A model generated the notes under the pieces. That model saw only the letters and a program-made list of their open reading frames with translations, ran no database searches and was not told where the DNA came from. The translations under genes and the position numbers were made by a program. A DNA stretch of 64,000 nt from Marivirga lumbricoides (GTDB lineage: Bacteria; Bacteroidota; Bacteroidia; Cytophagales; Cyclobacteriaceae): assembly GCF_014636295.1 (NCBI RefSeq), contig NZ_BMEC01000001.1, positions 248,001 through 312,000 on the forward strand, written 5' to 3'. This document shows, in pieces, positions 16,606-25,889 of this stretch; the stretch's first letter is position 1, and each line of letters starts with the position of its first letter.

Positions 16606-16613
16606 TATATTTG
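16606..16613 (+). promoter_or_regulatory. Possible -7 box TATATTTG
   Basis: It matches TAnnTTTG 30 bases before the TTG start of the 912-aa gene. A TTTG lies upstream (16577-16580) with about 25 bases between, slightly long for a -33 element. Confidence 0.4.
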
Positions 16614-16642
16614 CATTTGAATCCTAAAAATTAGCTACTTCC

Positions 16643-19381
16643 TTGAAAAGAACCGTCATTATAATTTTCATTCTCGTTTTTATTCTTGCCAGCGGATATG
16701 GTATTTACTATTACTGGAGCAAGCAAAAATCTTTGGATGTTTGGTCCTTAGTTCCTGAAAATGCTTTTCTGGTGTATGAAAATACTAACCTGGTAGCTAG
16801 CTGGAACGACATTCAGGAAAACCCCATCTGGAAAGATTTATTGAACATTGAATCTTTTAAAGAGCTAAAAAATAATTTCGAAAGCCTAGACAGCTTAACC
16901 GGGCAAAATGGAGCGCTGGATGAATTGTTTCAGAATAATCCGCTCCTGATATCAATGCATTTAACAGCGAAAGATGATTTTGATTTTGTGTTCTATCAAA
17001 CGCTCAATACTACAGGGCAAATTGAAGTGGTAGAAAACATAGAAAAGCATATAGAGGGACTTAAAAAGTCTGAAAGGAAATATGACAATTTCATCATTAG
17101 CGAGCTGAAGAACAAGGAAAACCAGGTGGTGTTCAGCTACCTCTTCCTCAAAGGAAATTTTGTAGGGAGTTTCTCTCCTATTTTAGTGGAAGATGTGATC
17201 AGAAAAGTGGGAAAAGATGAACCCGGCTTTCGAGAGAAAAATCAATCGAGCTTTAAAATAGCCAAATTCCAAAACGATGCAGGCAATATATTTGTTAACT
17301 TCAACAGGCTCAACTGGCTTTTTAAAATATTTACCCGCGATGCCAGCAACGAATTACTAAGCATTCTTGAAAACTTTTCCGGCTCTACTTTTCTGGATTT
17401 CGTTTTTGATCAAAATCAACTTTATTTCAACGGCTACACTTTCCTGAACGATTCCAGTGCTTACCTGAAAATATATGAAAACCAAACAGGAGGAGATATC
17501 AGCATGGAAAACCTTCTTCCTGCCAGAACTGCTCTTTTAGTACACGAAAGGTTTAGTGATCCTGCAAGATGGTACGAAAATGTATTGAGGTTCTGGAATA
17601 ATAAAAAAGCAAATTTTAGCACTGAACAACGTGCAGTTGCTGAAAAGTATCCTGTGGATTTCCGGGAGTTTCATACTTTTATGAGTGGAGAAAATGCTTT
17701 AGCAGTACTCAATAATATCTCCTCAAAAAATGAATCCGACAAATTGGTTTACATCAAATTAAAAGATGAAAATGAAGGATTAAACAGCTTCAACAAGCTG
17801 GCGGAGCAGGCTGCAAAATTTAAATCAGATACGCTCTATTATGAATTTTATTCTGACAAAGAAATAAGGGAACTGGCAATTGAGGAATTCCCTTATTGGT
17901 TGTTAGGCCCTAACTATAAGGGCTTTGAAAATACTTTTTATACTATTTTCAACAATTTTATAGTATTAAGTAATAATATCCAGACAATTAAAACACTTGT
18001 GCTCGATCTTGAAACGGAAAGCACTTGGGGTAAGTCCATCAAACAAAACCAATTTATTGAATCTACCCTACAGGAAGCTAACCTGAGTGTCTTCATTAAC
18101 AATGTACAAGCGTGGCCTATGTTGCTTCCTGCACTTAATGATAAATGGTCTGACTTTTTTAAGCAAAATGAATACCCACTCAAAAATCTGGAGCTTATCG
18201 CTTTACAGTTTAGCAATGAGGGCAGTAAATTCTATACCAACCTGGAGGTAAATCATTACGAACACGAAATTGCCTCTGAAATGGAGTATTATGACCAGGT
18301 ACTGCAGGTAGTGCTTCCGGCTCCCATTACCAGCAAACCATTTGTAGTAAGAAACCATGATTCGGGATTATTTGAAACCATTGTTCAGGACAGTGCCAAC
18401 AACCTCCATTTAATTAGTAATAGCGGACAGGTATTATGGACGGAACCTTTAGAGGGAAAAGTGGTAAGCGATATCTTTCAAATAGATTTTTACAAAAACG
18501 ACAAACTACAATACGCATTTGCCACAAAAAATAAAGTGTATCTGCTTGATAGAAATGGCATAGCATTAGAAAACTACCCTATTGAGCACAGTGGGGAAGA
18601 TAATACCCAGTATTTTAATGTAATTGATTACGACAAAAGTAAAAACTACCGATTTATAACCGCTACGGAACAGGGGGATCTATTCCTTACCGATAAATAT
18701 GGAAAGCTACTCGGAGATTGGGACCCTATGAAACTGGGAGACAAAATTGCTTCTATTCCTCAACATATAAGGATCAGAAGTAAGGATTTTATGGTGGCAT
18801 TACAGGAAAATGGAACCATTAATATAATGAGTAGAAATGGTGAAATGAAACCTAACTTTCCTTTTAAAATTGAAGACAGGCTATCTGACAATCTGTTTTT
18901 TGAAGTAGGCAATAGTTTTGATAAAAGCTACCTGGTTACCTTAACAAATGGTGGCGAACTGGTAAAACTAAGTTTTACAGGTAAGGTAGATAAGAAAGAT
19001 CAAATGTATATGCCTACCAAAGAAACCATCTTTAAAATAATACCTGATGCAACCGGCAGATCTTATCTTCTGGCCAGGCAGGATCTTAACCGCGTGAGTC
19101 TCTTAAACCCTAATGGTGAACTGCTTTTTGATAAGGATTATTTGAGCCGTGAGGAAATGGAAATTCAGTATTATCAGTTTGCAGCAGAAAAAGAGCTGAT
19201 AATCATTACAGACAAAATACAGGATTTCACCTATATCTACACTAAGGATGGTACATTAATTAACAACCAACCTATTGAAAGTGGAAACCAAATAGCTATG
19301 ATTTATTATGGAAATGAGAACTCCATCCATATTTATAAATGTCACGAAAATACATTTAGCATCTTAAAGTTTAATTATTAA
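16643..19381 (+). CDS. Large membrane-anchored protein with C-terminal propeller-like repeats (DUF3352-like)
   Basis: A 912-residue protein with no function I can assign. It has one N-terminal membrane anchor (residues about 4-23, VIIIFILVFILASGYGIYYY), then a periplasmic-looking region. Residues about 30-550 have the look of DUF3352-type proteins (WSLVPENAFLVYENTNL, then LLPARTALLVHERFSD). Residues about 560-912 contain recurring strands such as HLISNSGQVLWTEPL, VYLLDRNGIALENYP and FLTDKYGKLLGDW, which read like the blades of a PQQ/WD-type beta-propeller. The start is TTG; no ATG is available before residue about 117. It is the first gene of an operon, with mscS starting 3 bases after its stop. 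Confidence 0.8.
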   Translation: MKRTVIIIFILVFILASGYGIYYYWSKQKSLDVWSLVPENAFLVYENTNLVASWNDIQENPIWKDLLNIESFKELKNNFESLDSLTGQNGALDELFQNNPLLISMHLTAKDDFDFVFYQTLNTTGQIEVVENIEKHIEGLKKSERKYDNFIISELKNKENQVVFSYLFLKGNFVGSFSPILVEDVIRKVGKDEPGFREKNQSSFKIAKFQNDAGNIFVNFNRLNWLFKIFTRDASNELLSILENFSGSTFLDFVFDQNQLYFNGYTFLNDSSAYLKIYENQTGGDISMENLLPARTALLVHERFSDPARWYENVLRFWNNKKANFSTEQRAVAEKYPVDFREFHTFMSGENALAVLNNISSKNESDKLVYIKLKDENEGLNSFNKLAEQAAKFKSDTLYYEFYSDKEIRELAIEEFPYWLLGPNYKGFENTFYTIFNNFIVLSNNIQTIKTLVLDLETESTWGKSIKQNQFIESTLQEANLSVFINNVQAWPMLLPALNDKWSDFFKQNEYPLKNLELIALQFSNEGSKFYTNLEVNHYEHEIASEMEYYDQVLQVVLPAPITSKPFVVRNHDSGLFETIVQDSANNLHLISNSGQVLWTEPLEGKVVSDIFQIDFYKNDKLQYAFATKNKVYLLDRNGIALENYPIEHSGEDNTQYFNVIDYDKSKNYRFITATEQGDLFLTDKYGKLLGDWDPMKLGDKIASIPQHIRIRSKDFMVALQENGTINIMSRNGEMKPNFPFKIEDRLSDNLFFEVGNSFDKSYLVTLTNGGELVKLSFTGKVDKKDQMYMPTKETIFKIIPDATGRSYLLARQDLNRVSLLNPNGELLFDKDYLSREEMEIQYYQFAAEKELIIITDKIQDFTYIYTKDGTLINNQPIESGNQIAMIYYGNENSIHIYKCHENTFSILKFNY

Positions 19382-19384
19382 ATA

Positions 19385-21016
19385 ATGCGATCATTCACTT
19401 TATCCTTACTAACACTTTTTTTCATTTTCTGTACAACGGACACAAAGGCACAGGAAAATTCTAATACTGGTGAAGCAGCTACCTATAGCCTTCAATCTCC
19501 CAGGGCTACTTTAAATACGTTTTTAACCTATTTACAGGAAGACAATTTTAAGCCGGCTGTCGCTGCTAAAACGCTACACCCTGCCTATATTCAGGGATTA
19601 GATGAAAAAGAGCTGGCGGTTCAGCTTAAACAGGTTATTGATGGTAAAGGAGTTCTCATAGAACTGGATGAAGTTCCGGAACGAAATAATTTTGAAGACA
19701 CACTCAGTCAAAAAGAGAGATATTATATAGCCCCTGTTGAGCTACCTACAGTATTTCTGGAGAAGTTTGAGGGCAAATGGTACTTTAGCAAAAAAACCTT
19801 AAGCGCAATCCCCGAACTGCATAAAATGGTTTATCCGTTCGGTACTGCAAAACTCATGAATATACTGCCCAAATTAGGCTCAAAGAAATTTATGGGGCTA
19901 CATACCTGGCAGTTGATCAGCATCTTGTTGTTGATTCTGATTTGTGTTATAATTCATAAAATTTTAACATTCATATTCGATGTAGTTATCTTCCGTCTGC
20001 TTAATAAAAAGGGGTATAAACATGTAGCCCATGATTACATTCTTCCTGTAGCCAGGCCTTTCAGCATGGCAATAATTGTAGCCTTGCTTATTGTTTTTGT
20101 ACCCGTTTTACAACTCCCTATTGTAGCCAATCATTATCTTGTTTTATTGCTGAATGCACTTGTTCCTTTGTTTGGTACTGTGGTAGCCTATAAGTTGGTG
20201 GATATTTTGGGCGAATACATGCTAAAAGTAGCTGAAAGAACGGAAAGCACAATGGATGATCAGATTGTGCCTATCCTAAAGCGTGTTTTAAAGATTTTCA
20301 TCATCGTAGTTGGCTTCCTTTTCATTCTTGACCAGCTAAGATTTGATATTACAGCACTTTTAGCAGGTATTTCTATTGGTGGTTTGGCTTTTGCCCTGGC
20401 AGCGCAAGACACTATCAAAAATTTCTTCGGCTCATTAATGATTTTATTTGACAAGCCTTTTCAAATTGGAGACTGGATAACTGCAGGAGACATTGATGGC
20501 ACTGTGGAGGAAGTAGGTTTCAGATCCACCAGAATTCGTACTTTTAGAAACTCATTAATAACCGTTCCCAATGGTAAATTAGCGGATATGTCAGTGGACA
20601 ACCATGGCATGAGACAATACAGAAGGTTTTATACCAATATTACCCTCACTTATGACACCCCCCCTCACCTAATAGAGATTTTTGTGGAAGGCTTGAAGAA
20701 AATTGTTGAGGAACACCCGCATACCAGAAAAGACTACTACAATATCTATTTCAATAACATGTCTGCCTACTCATTGGACATTATGTTCTACATCTTTTTT
20801 GATGTACCCACCTGGGGAGAGGAACTTGAACATAAAGAAAATATTTTATTAAGTATAATGCGTTTAGCTAAAAACCTGGGCGTTCAGTTTGCGTTTCCTA
20901 CGCAAACACTTCACATGGAAAACTTTCCAGGTCAACCTTCATTATCACCGAATTACGAGGATAAGCAAACCATGAGAAGCAAACTTGAAACATTTCAGAA
21001 TAAGAAATCTGAATAA
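19385..21016 (+). CDS. MscS family mechanosensitive ion channel
   Basis: A 543-residue MscS-type channel. A signal-peptide-like N-terminus (MRSFTLSLLTLFFIFCTTDTKAQ) is followed by a periplasmic domain of about 150 residues, then four or more membrane helices (about residues 175-345). The pore helix and beta-domain are classic: LLAGISIGGLAFALAAQDTI, then NFFGSLMILFDKPFQIGDWI and FRNSLITVPNGKLA. It opens under membrane tension to release solutes. It is 3 bases after the 912-aa propeller protein and 23 bases before the transsulfuration gene. The extra periplasmic domain sets it apart from the minimal E. coli MscS. Confidence 0.92.
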   Translation: MRSFTLSLLTLFFIFCTTDTKAQENSNTGEAATYSLQSPRATLNTFLTYLQEDNFKPAVAAKTLHPAYIQGLDEKELAVQLKQVIDGKGVLIELDEVPERNNFEDTLSQKERYYIAPVELPTVFLEKFEGKWYFSKKTLSAIPELHKMVYPFGTAKLMNILPKLGSKKFMGLHTWQLISILLLILICVIIHKILTFIFDVVIFRLLNKKGYKHVAHDYILPVARPFSMAIIVALLIVFVPVLQLPIVANHYLVLLLNALVPLFGTVVAYKLVDILGEYMLKVAERTESTMDDQIVPILKRVLKIFIIVVGFLFILDQLRFDITALLAGISIGGLAFALAAQDTIKNFFGSLMILFDKPFQIGDWITAGDIDGTVEEVGFRSTRIRTFRNSLITVPNGKLADMSVDNHGMRQYRRFYTNITLTYDTPPHLIEIFVEGLKKIVEEHPHTRKDYYNIYFNNMSAYSLDIMFYIFFDVPTWGEELEHKENILLSIMRLAKNLGVQFAFPTQTLHMENFPGQPSLSPNYEDKQTMRSKLETFQNKKSE

Positions 21017-21039
21017 AGTTAAAACTTAAACACCATATC

Positions 21040-22197
21040 ATGAGTCAGTCAAAAGATCACCGATTCGGTACTAAGGCAATTCATGCGGGAGTAATGCCTG
21101 ATCCTGCAACAGGAGCCATTATGACTCCTATTTATCAAACCTCTACTTATGTGCAAAGTGCACCGGGAGTTCACAAAGGGTTTGAGTATAGCAGAAGTCA
21201 GAACCCGACCAGGCAAGCATTGGAAAGAAGCATTGCTGCCCTGGAAAATGCTGAATACGGATTCTGCTTTGGCTCAGGTTTAGCAGCTATTGACGCTATA
21301 TTAAAAACACTGAAGCCTGGTGATGAAGTTATTAGCACCAACGATTTGTATGGAGGCTCGTACCGTATATTTACCAGGATTTTTGAAGATTTTGGCATTC
21401 ACTTCCACTTTATCAATATGTCTGATATTGAAGTGCTGGAAAAGCATATTACGGACAAAACAAAACTCATTTGGGTAGAAACACCTACTAACCCAATGAT
21501 GAACATCATCGACATCAGTGGAGCCGCTAAAATAGCAAAAGCGCATAATGTACTTTTATGTGTAGACAATACTTTCTCTACACCCTATCTACAAAACCCT
21601 TTAAATTTAGGTGCAGATGTAGTAATGCATAGCGTTACAAAATATATTGCAGGCCACTCGGATGTGGTAATGGGAGCTTTGGCCACCAGTAATAAAGACC
21701 TTGCTGAAAAAATTGGCTTTATCCAGAATGCAAGCGGAGCAGTACCCGGCCCGCAGGATTGCTTCTTAGTGTTAAGAGGAATTAAAACCCTACATATCCG
21801 TATGCAAAGGCACTGTGAAAATGGTTCTACAATCGCCAATTTCTTAAAGACTCATCCAAAAGTTGACAAGGTATTCTGGCCGGGCTTTAAAGAACATCCT
21901 AACCATCAAATTGCTTCACAGCAAATGCATGACTATGGAGGAATGATTTCATTTTCTTTAAAAGAAAATACTGCTGGTGCAGCTACTGAGGTTTTGAAAA
22001 AATTTGAATTATTTACCCTGGCTGAGTCTCTTGGAGGGGTAGAGTCCCTAAGTGGACACCCTGCAACAATGACCCATGCCAGCATTCCAAAAGCTGAAAG
22101 AGATAAAGTGGGTTTATCAGATTCTCTCATTCGCCTGAGTGTAGGCATAGAGGATGTAGAAGATTTAATACTAGATTTAAAGCAAGCCTTAGCATAA
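21040..22197 (+). CDS. Cystathionine gamma-synthase / gamma-lyase family PLP enzyme
   Basis: A 385-residue Cys/Met metabolism PLP-dependent enzyme. Marks are YSRSQNPTRQALERSIAALE (residues 50-69), FGSGLAAIDAIL, WVETPTNPMMNIIDI, and SVTKYIAGHSDVVMG with the PLP lysine at K201. The C-terminal SLGGVESLSGHPATMTHAS is also typical. It works in transsulfuration, forming cystathionine from an activated homoserine and Cys or cleaving it to Cys. The sequence by eye does not separate MetB from CTH/MetC-gamma-lyase, so no symbol is given. It is mid-operon between mscS and the acyltransferase. Confidence 0.92.
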   Translation: MSQSKDHRFGTKAIHAGVMPDPATGAIMTPIYQTSTYVQSAPGVHKGFEYSRSQNPTRQALERSIAALENAEYGFCFGSGLAAIDAILKTLKPGDEVISTNDLYGGSYRIFTRIFEDFGIHFHFINMSDIEVLEKHITDKTKLIWVETPTNPMMNIIDISGAAKIAKAHNVLLCVDNTFSTPYLQNPLNLGADVVMHSVTKYIAGHSDVVMGALATSNKDLAEKIGFIQNASGAVPGPQDCFLVLRGIKTLHIRMQRHCENGSTIANFLKTHPKVDKVFWPGFKEHPNHQIASQQMHDYGGMISFSLKENTAGAATEVLKKFELFTLAESLGGVESLSGHPATMTHASIPKAERDKVGLSDSLIRLSVGIEDVEDLILDLKQALA

Positions 22198-22210
22198 CTA
22201 AAATTATTAT

Positions 22211-23896
22211 ATGAAGATAAATCGCTATAGGAACAAAAGAAAATATGAACCTATTTTACCCGGGCCTAAAGAATGGCCTGTGGTACAAATAAGTAGAAAT
22301 CGTAAGGAATTTGTTCAGGAAGTTAGCGATTCAGCCTTTGAAAGAATAAAAGGTATTACTCGCAATAAAGTGGCACTGATTGAAGAATTGGAGATCACTT
22401 TATTTAAGGAAAAGGCAAGGATCAGGCAAAATTCATGGAAAGTAGACCCAGATGATGACGCATCATTTTGGAACGGTGTAAAAAGCAGGCTACTCGATCT
22501 TTCTCAATCCAAAAACAAAAACAGCCAGGAAGCAGATAATATCCTCAAAGATATCATTCATAGATATGCTTCAGAAATTGCAGGTAATTTTAATACCAGC
22601 CATTACCGTATAGCCCGCACCATTGCTACTTTTGGCTTTAACAGGTTGCTCAATGCGGCACGCATTAAAAAATTTGGTTCATTCTGGAGCGATCAGCTGA
22701 CTATGAATGATAAAATCCAGATTAATGGAGAAGTGGAAAAACTCAGGGAAATGGCTAAAAAAGGGACTATTGTTATTGTACCTACCCATTCCAGCAATCT
22801 CGATTCCATTTTGATAGGCTGGGTAATTTATACATTAGGCCTTCCTCCGGTGATCTACGGTGCAGGACTCAATCTATTTAATATTAGCATTATAGCCTAT
22901 TTCATGAATAGTCTTGGGGCTTATAAGGTGGACAGAAGAAAGAAAAACATCATTTACCTGGAAACTTTAAAAGCATATTCCGCCCTTGCTCTTAAAAAAG
23001 GTTGCCAAAGCTTATTCTTCCCCGGAGGAACCCGGGCCAGAAGCGGAAAAATTGAAAAAGAATTAAAACTGGGTCTTCTGGGCACGGCAATAGAAGCACA
23101 AAGGATTAACTACCAGGAAAAAGGAGACAAAGCAGAGAAGATTTATGTGGTACCCGTAAGCCTGAATTATCATTTTGTGCTTGAGGCTCCGAGCCTTATC
23201 CATCAGTACCTTGAAAAGCAAGGTCAGGAAAGATACTATGTGGAAAATGATGAGTTCTCTTCCTCTTACAAAATCATTACTTTCCTTTTTAAATTTTTCA
23301 CGAAAGGATCTAATATATCGGTGAGCATAGGAAAGCCAATGGATGTCTTGGGCAATAATGTAGATGATGAAGGCAATAGCATTGACAGGCACAACAGACT
23401 GATAGATGCTAAAGATTACTTTACTTTTCAGGATAAAATAACCATTGATAAGCAGAGGGAAGAAGAGTATACACGGATGCTTGCTGAAAAAATTGTTGAT
23501 CAGTATAGCAAAATTGCAAGAGTTTTTTCAAGTCATTTGGTAGCATTCGCAGCTTTTGAAATACTTAGAAAGAGAAACAGAAAACTGGATCTGTTCTCAC
23601 TTCTACGGCTTCCTGAAGAAGACCTGATTATCTCTTATGACGAACTTAAGCGGGTCTGTGCAAGGTTAAAAGACAAAATATTTGAGCGTGTAGCAGAAAA
23701 GCGCATGTCAGTAGCTGATCATATGCATGAGCCTATTGATGAAATAATTGATCATGGAATTTCTAACGTAGGCATGTATCACTCCAAAAGGCCGCTCATT
23801 AGATTGAACTCAGGAGATGTGACTACTATGGACATGAATTTATTATACTTTTACAGAAACAGACTGGATGGATATGGGCTCGAAAAACATGTATAA
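22211..23896 (+). CDS. Glycerol-3-phosphate/1-acylglycerol-3-phosphate acyltransferase (PlsB/PlsC-like)
   Basis: A 561-residue acyltransferase. Block I is HSSNLD (H193, D198). Block II, AGLNLFNISIIAYFMNSLGA followed by YKVDRRKK (218-245), resembles the GPAT/PlsB-type block, and block III is FFPGGTRARSGK (269-280). The family normally has Glu where this protein has G272 (EGGRSRTG in PlsB, EGTR in PlsC), so one substrate-binding residue seems changed. It would acylate glycerol-3-phosphate or lysophosphatidate at the inner membrane. The gene overlaps gpsA, which makes glycerol-3-phosphate, and this supports a role at the start of phospholipid synthesis. Confidence 0.85.
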   Translation: MKINRYRNKRKYEPILPGPKEWPVVQISRNRKEFVQEVSDSAFERIKGITRNKVALIEELEITLFKEKARIRQNSWKVDPDDDASFWNGVKSRLLDLSQSKNKNSQEADNILKDIIHRYASEIAGNFNTSHYRIARTIATFGFNRLLNAARIKKFGSFWSDQLTMNDKIQINGEVEKLREMAKKGTIVIVPTHSSNLDSILIGWVIYTLGLPPVIYGAGLNLFNISIIAYFMNSLGAYKVDRRKKNIIYLETLKAYSALALKKGCQSLFFPGGTRARSGKIEKELKLGLLGTAIEAQRINYQEKGDKAEKIYVVPVSLNYHFVLEAPSLIHQYLEKQGQERYYVENDEFSSSYKIITFLFKFFTKGSNISVSIGKPMDVLGNNVDDEGNSIDRHNRLIDAKDYFTFQDKITIDKQREEEYTRMLAEKIVDQYSKIARVFSSHLVAFAAFEILRKRNRKLDLFSLLRLPEEDLIISYDELKRVCARLKDKIFERVAEKRMSVADHMHEPIDEIIDHGISNVGMYHSKRPLIRLNSGDVTTMDMNLLYFYRNRLDGYGLEKHV

Positions 23897-24929
23897 TAAA
23901 CCCATTGGGGTAATAGGCGCAGGCAGCTTTGGGTTGGCTGTCGCTAATTTACTGGCTGAAAATAATAGTGTGTTACTATATGCCAGAAATATTGAGGTAG
24001 TTGAGGCAATTAACAAAAATAAAAGCTGGGATAAGTACAATATTCACAGCAATGTATGTGCTATCAACGATATTCAGGAGCTGGCTGAAAAATGTGAAAT
24101 TATCTTTCCTGTAGTGCCATCGGCCAATTTTAGGGAAATGATTAAAACACTTTCCCCTTTTTTGCATCCTTACCATATTCTGATCCATGCAACAAAAGGG
24201 TTGGATTTAAATTTGCCTGCGGGCTGCTCTCTTTCAGACATGAAAGTACTGGAAAGGCATCATATTAAAACCATGAGTGAGGTAATTACCGATGAAAGCG
24301 TGGTGGTGCGGGTAGGTTGCCTCGCTGGACCGAATTTAGCAGGGGAGATTGCAAAAGGTTTGCCAGCTGCCACGGTAGTGGCAAGTCATTTTAATGAAGT
24401 GATACAGATTGGCCAGCAACTATTGCGAAGTGACAGGTTCCAGGTGTACGGAAATCCTGATTTAACGGGAATTGAGTTATGTGGTGTACTTAAGAATATT
24501 ATTGCCATTGCTTCCGGGGCGCTGAGCGGTTTGGGTTTGGGTGAAAATGCAAGATCCTTACTAATCAGTCGTGGCATGGTGGAAATGATCTATTTAGGCC
24601 GTGCGATGGGCGGCAAAACAGAGTCATTCATAGGATTGGCAGGCATTGGAGACCTTGTGGCCACCTCCCACTCCACTTTAAGTAGAAACTTCACTGTTGG
24701 CAGAAGGTTAGCAGAAGGTGAAAGTCTTCAGGATATTTTAGGAGATATGCAGGAAGTAGCTGAAGGGGTAAATACTATCAAAATCTGTAAAAAAATTGCT
24801 GAAAGCTTCAAAATAAGAGCCCCCATAACCGAGATACTGCATAGAGTATTATTTGAAGGACTTACCATGGAAGAGGCTGTACAATATTTAATGAAGTATC
24901 CGCTAAATGTGGATGTAGACTTTATGTAG
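23889..24929 (+). CDS. gpsA: NAD(P)H-dependent glycerol-3-phosphate dehydrogenase
   Basis: A 346-residue cytosolic enzyme that reduces DHAP to sn-glycerol-3-phosphate for phospholipids. The Rossmann motif GVIGAGSFGLAVANLL is right after the start. The catalytic-lysine region LCGVLKNIIAIASGALSGLG and GLAGIGDLVATSHSTLSRN are GpsA signatures. I use the ATG at 23889, which places the Rossmann strand at residue 6 as usual; an upstream ATG at 23868 would add seven residues inside the acyltransferase gene. It overlaps that gene by 8 bases and is the last of the operon from 16643. Confidence 0.95.
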   Translation: MYNKPIGVIGAGSFGLAVANLLAENNSVLLYARNIEVVEAINKNKSWDKYNIHSNVCAINDIQELAEKCEIIFPVVPSANFREMIKTLSPFLHPYHILIHATKGLDLNLPAGCSLSDMKVLERHHIKTMSEVITDESVVVRVGCLAGPNLAGEIAKGLPAATVVASHFNEVIQIGQQLLRSDRFQVYGNPDLTGIELCGVLKNIIAIASGALSGLGLGENARSLLISRGMVEMIYLGRAMGGKTESFIGLAGIGDLVATSHSTLSRNFTVGRRLAEGESLQDILGDMQEVAEGVNTIKICKKIAESFKIRAPITEILHRVLFEGLTMEEAVQYLMKYPLNVDVDFM

Positions 24930-24978
24930 CATGTACTAAAGCATTAGAAATTTCAGTTCAATTTCTCATTTAAAATTT

Positions 24979-24986
24979 TATCTTTG
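24979..24986 (+). promoter_or_regulatory. Possible -7 box TATCTTTG upstream of parA
   Basis: It matches TAnnTTTG about 126 bases before the parA start, so the transcript would have a long 5' leader. No clear -33 element at the usual spacing. Confidence 0.35.
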
Positions 24987-25112
24987 TGGTTCGCTAAAAA
25001 AACCGGAATTTTCGGAAATCGCTTTTGAGGAATTATTTCAGACACTAGAATTCTTCCTAAGAACAGAGCGAGCAAATCATATTATTGGGTTAAAACAAAC
25101 AATATATCTAGC

Positions 25113-25886
25113 ATGGGCAAAGTTATAGCAATTGCTAATCAAAAAGGAGGAGTAGGTAAAACTACTTCAGCCATCAATTTGGCTGCCAGTTTAGCTGCAT
25201 TAGAGTACAAAACATTAATAGTGGATGCCGATCCCCAGGCCAATTCAACTTCAGGTATCGGCTTTAACCCAAAAGAAATAGAGAGTAGTATCTACGAATG
25301 CATGGTAGATGAAGTTGACGCTCAGGATATTATTATTGAAACTGAACTGGAGTATTTACACATTTTACCTTCTCACATTAACCTGGTTGGGGCGGAAGTA
25401 GAAATGGTAAGTATTAAAGACAGGGAAAACCGGATGCGTGAAGCCCTTAAGAAGGTGCGAAAAAAATATGATTTTATTATCATAGACTGCTCTCCTTCAT
25501 TAGGCCTTATTACCATCAATGCTTTAACAGCATCTGACTCCGTTATTATTCCGGTGCAGTGTGAATATTTTGCCCTTGAAGGATTAGGAAAGTTATTGAA
25601 TACAATTAAAATTATTCAAACAAGATTAAATACTAATTTAGAAATTGAGGGAATTTTATTAACCATGTATGATGTTAGATTAAATCTATCGAATCAGGTG
25701 GTGGATGAAGTAAAGCAGCATTTCAGTAAGATGGTATTTAATACCTTAATACCAAGAAACATTAAATTGAGTGAATCGCCAAGTTTCGGCTTGCCGGCAA
25801 TCGCACATGACGCAGAAAGTAAAGGTGCAATTAGCTATCTAAACTTGGCTAAAGAGATAATTAATAAAAACGGATTAGGAAAATAG
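25113..25886 (+). CDS. parA: Chromosome partitioning ATPase ParA/Soj
   Basis: A 257-residue MinD/ParA ATPase without an N-terminal DNA-binding extension, so the chromosomal Soj type. The deviant Walker A is [14 protein letters not shown] (about residues 11-24), Walker A' is [16 protein letters not shown], and Walker B is [21 protein letters not shown]-bound dimers bind DNA non-specifically and move ParB-parS complexes. It starts a same-strand block parA-parB-DUF5683-dapB-lepB with gaps of 3-48 bases, an order I associate with Bacteroidota. Confidence 0.97.
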   Translation: MGKVIAIANQKGGVGKTTSAINLAASLAALEYKTLIVDADPQANSTSGIGFNPKEIESSIYECMVDEVDAQDIIIETELEYLHILPSHINLVGAEVEMVSIKDRENRMREALKKVRKKYDFIIIDCSPSLGLITINALTASDSVIIPVQCEYFALEGLGKLLNTIKIIQTRLNTNLEIEGILLTMYDVRLNLSNQVVDEVKQHFSKMVFNTLIPRNIKLSESPSFGLPAIAHDAESKGAISYLNLAKEIINKNGLGK

Positions 25887-25889
25887 AGG

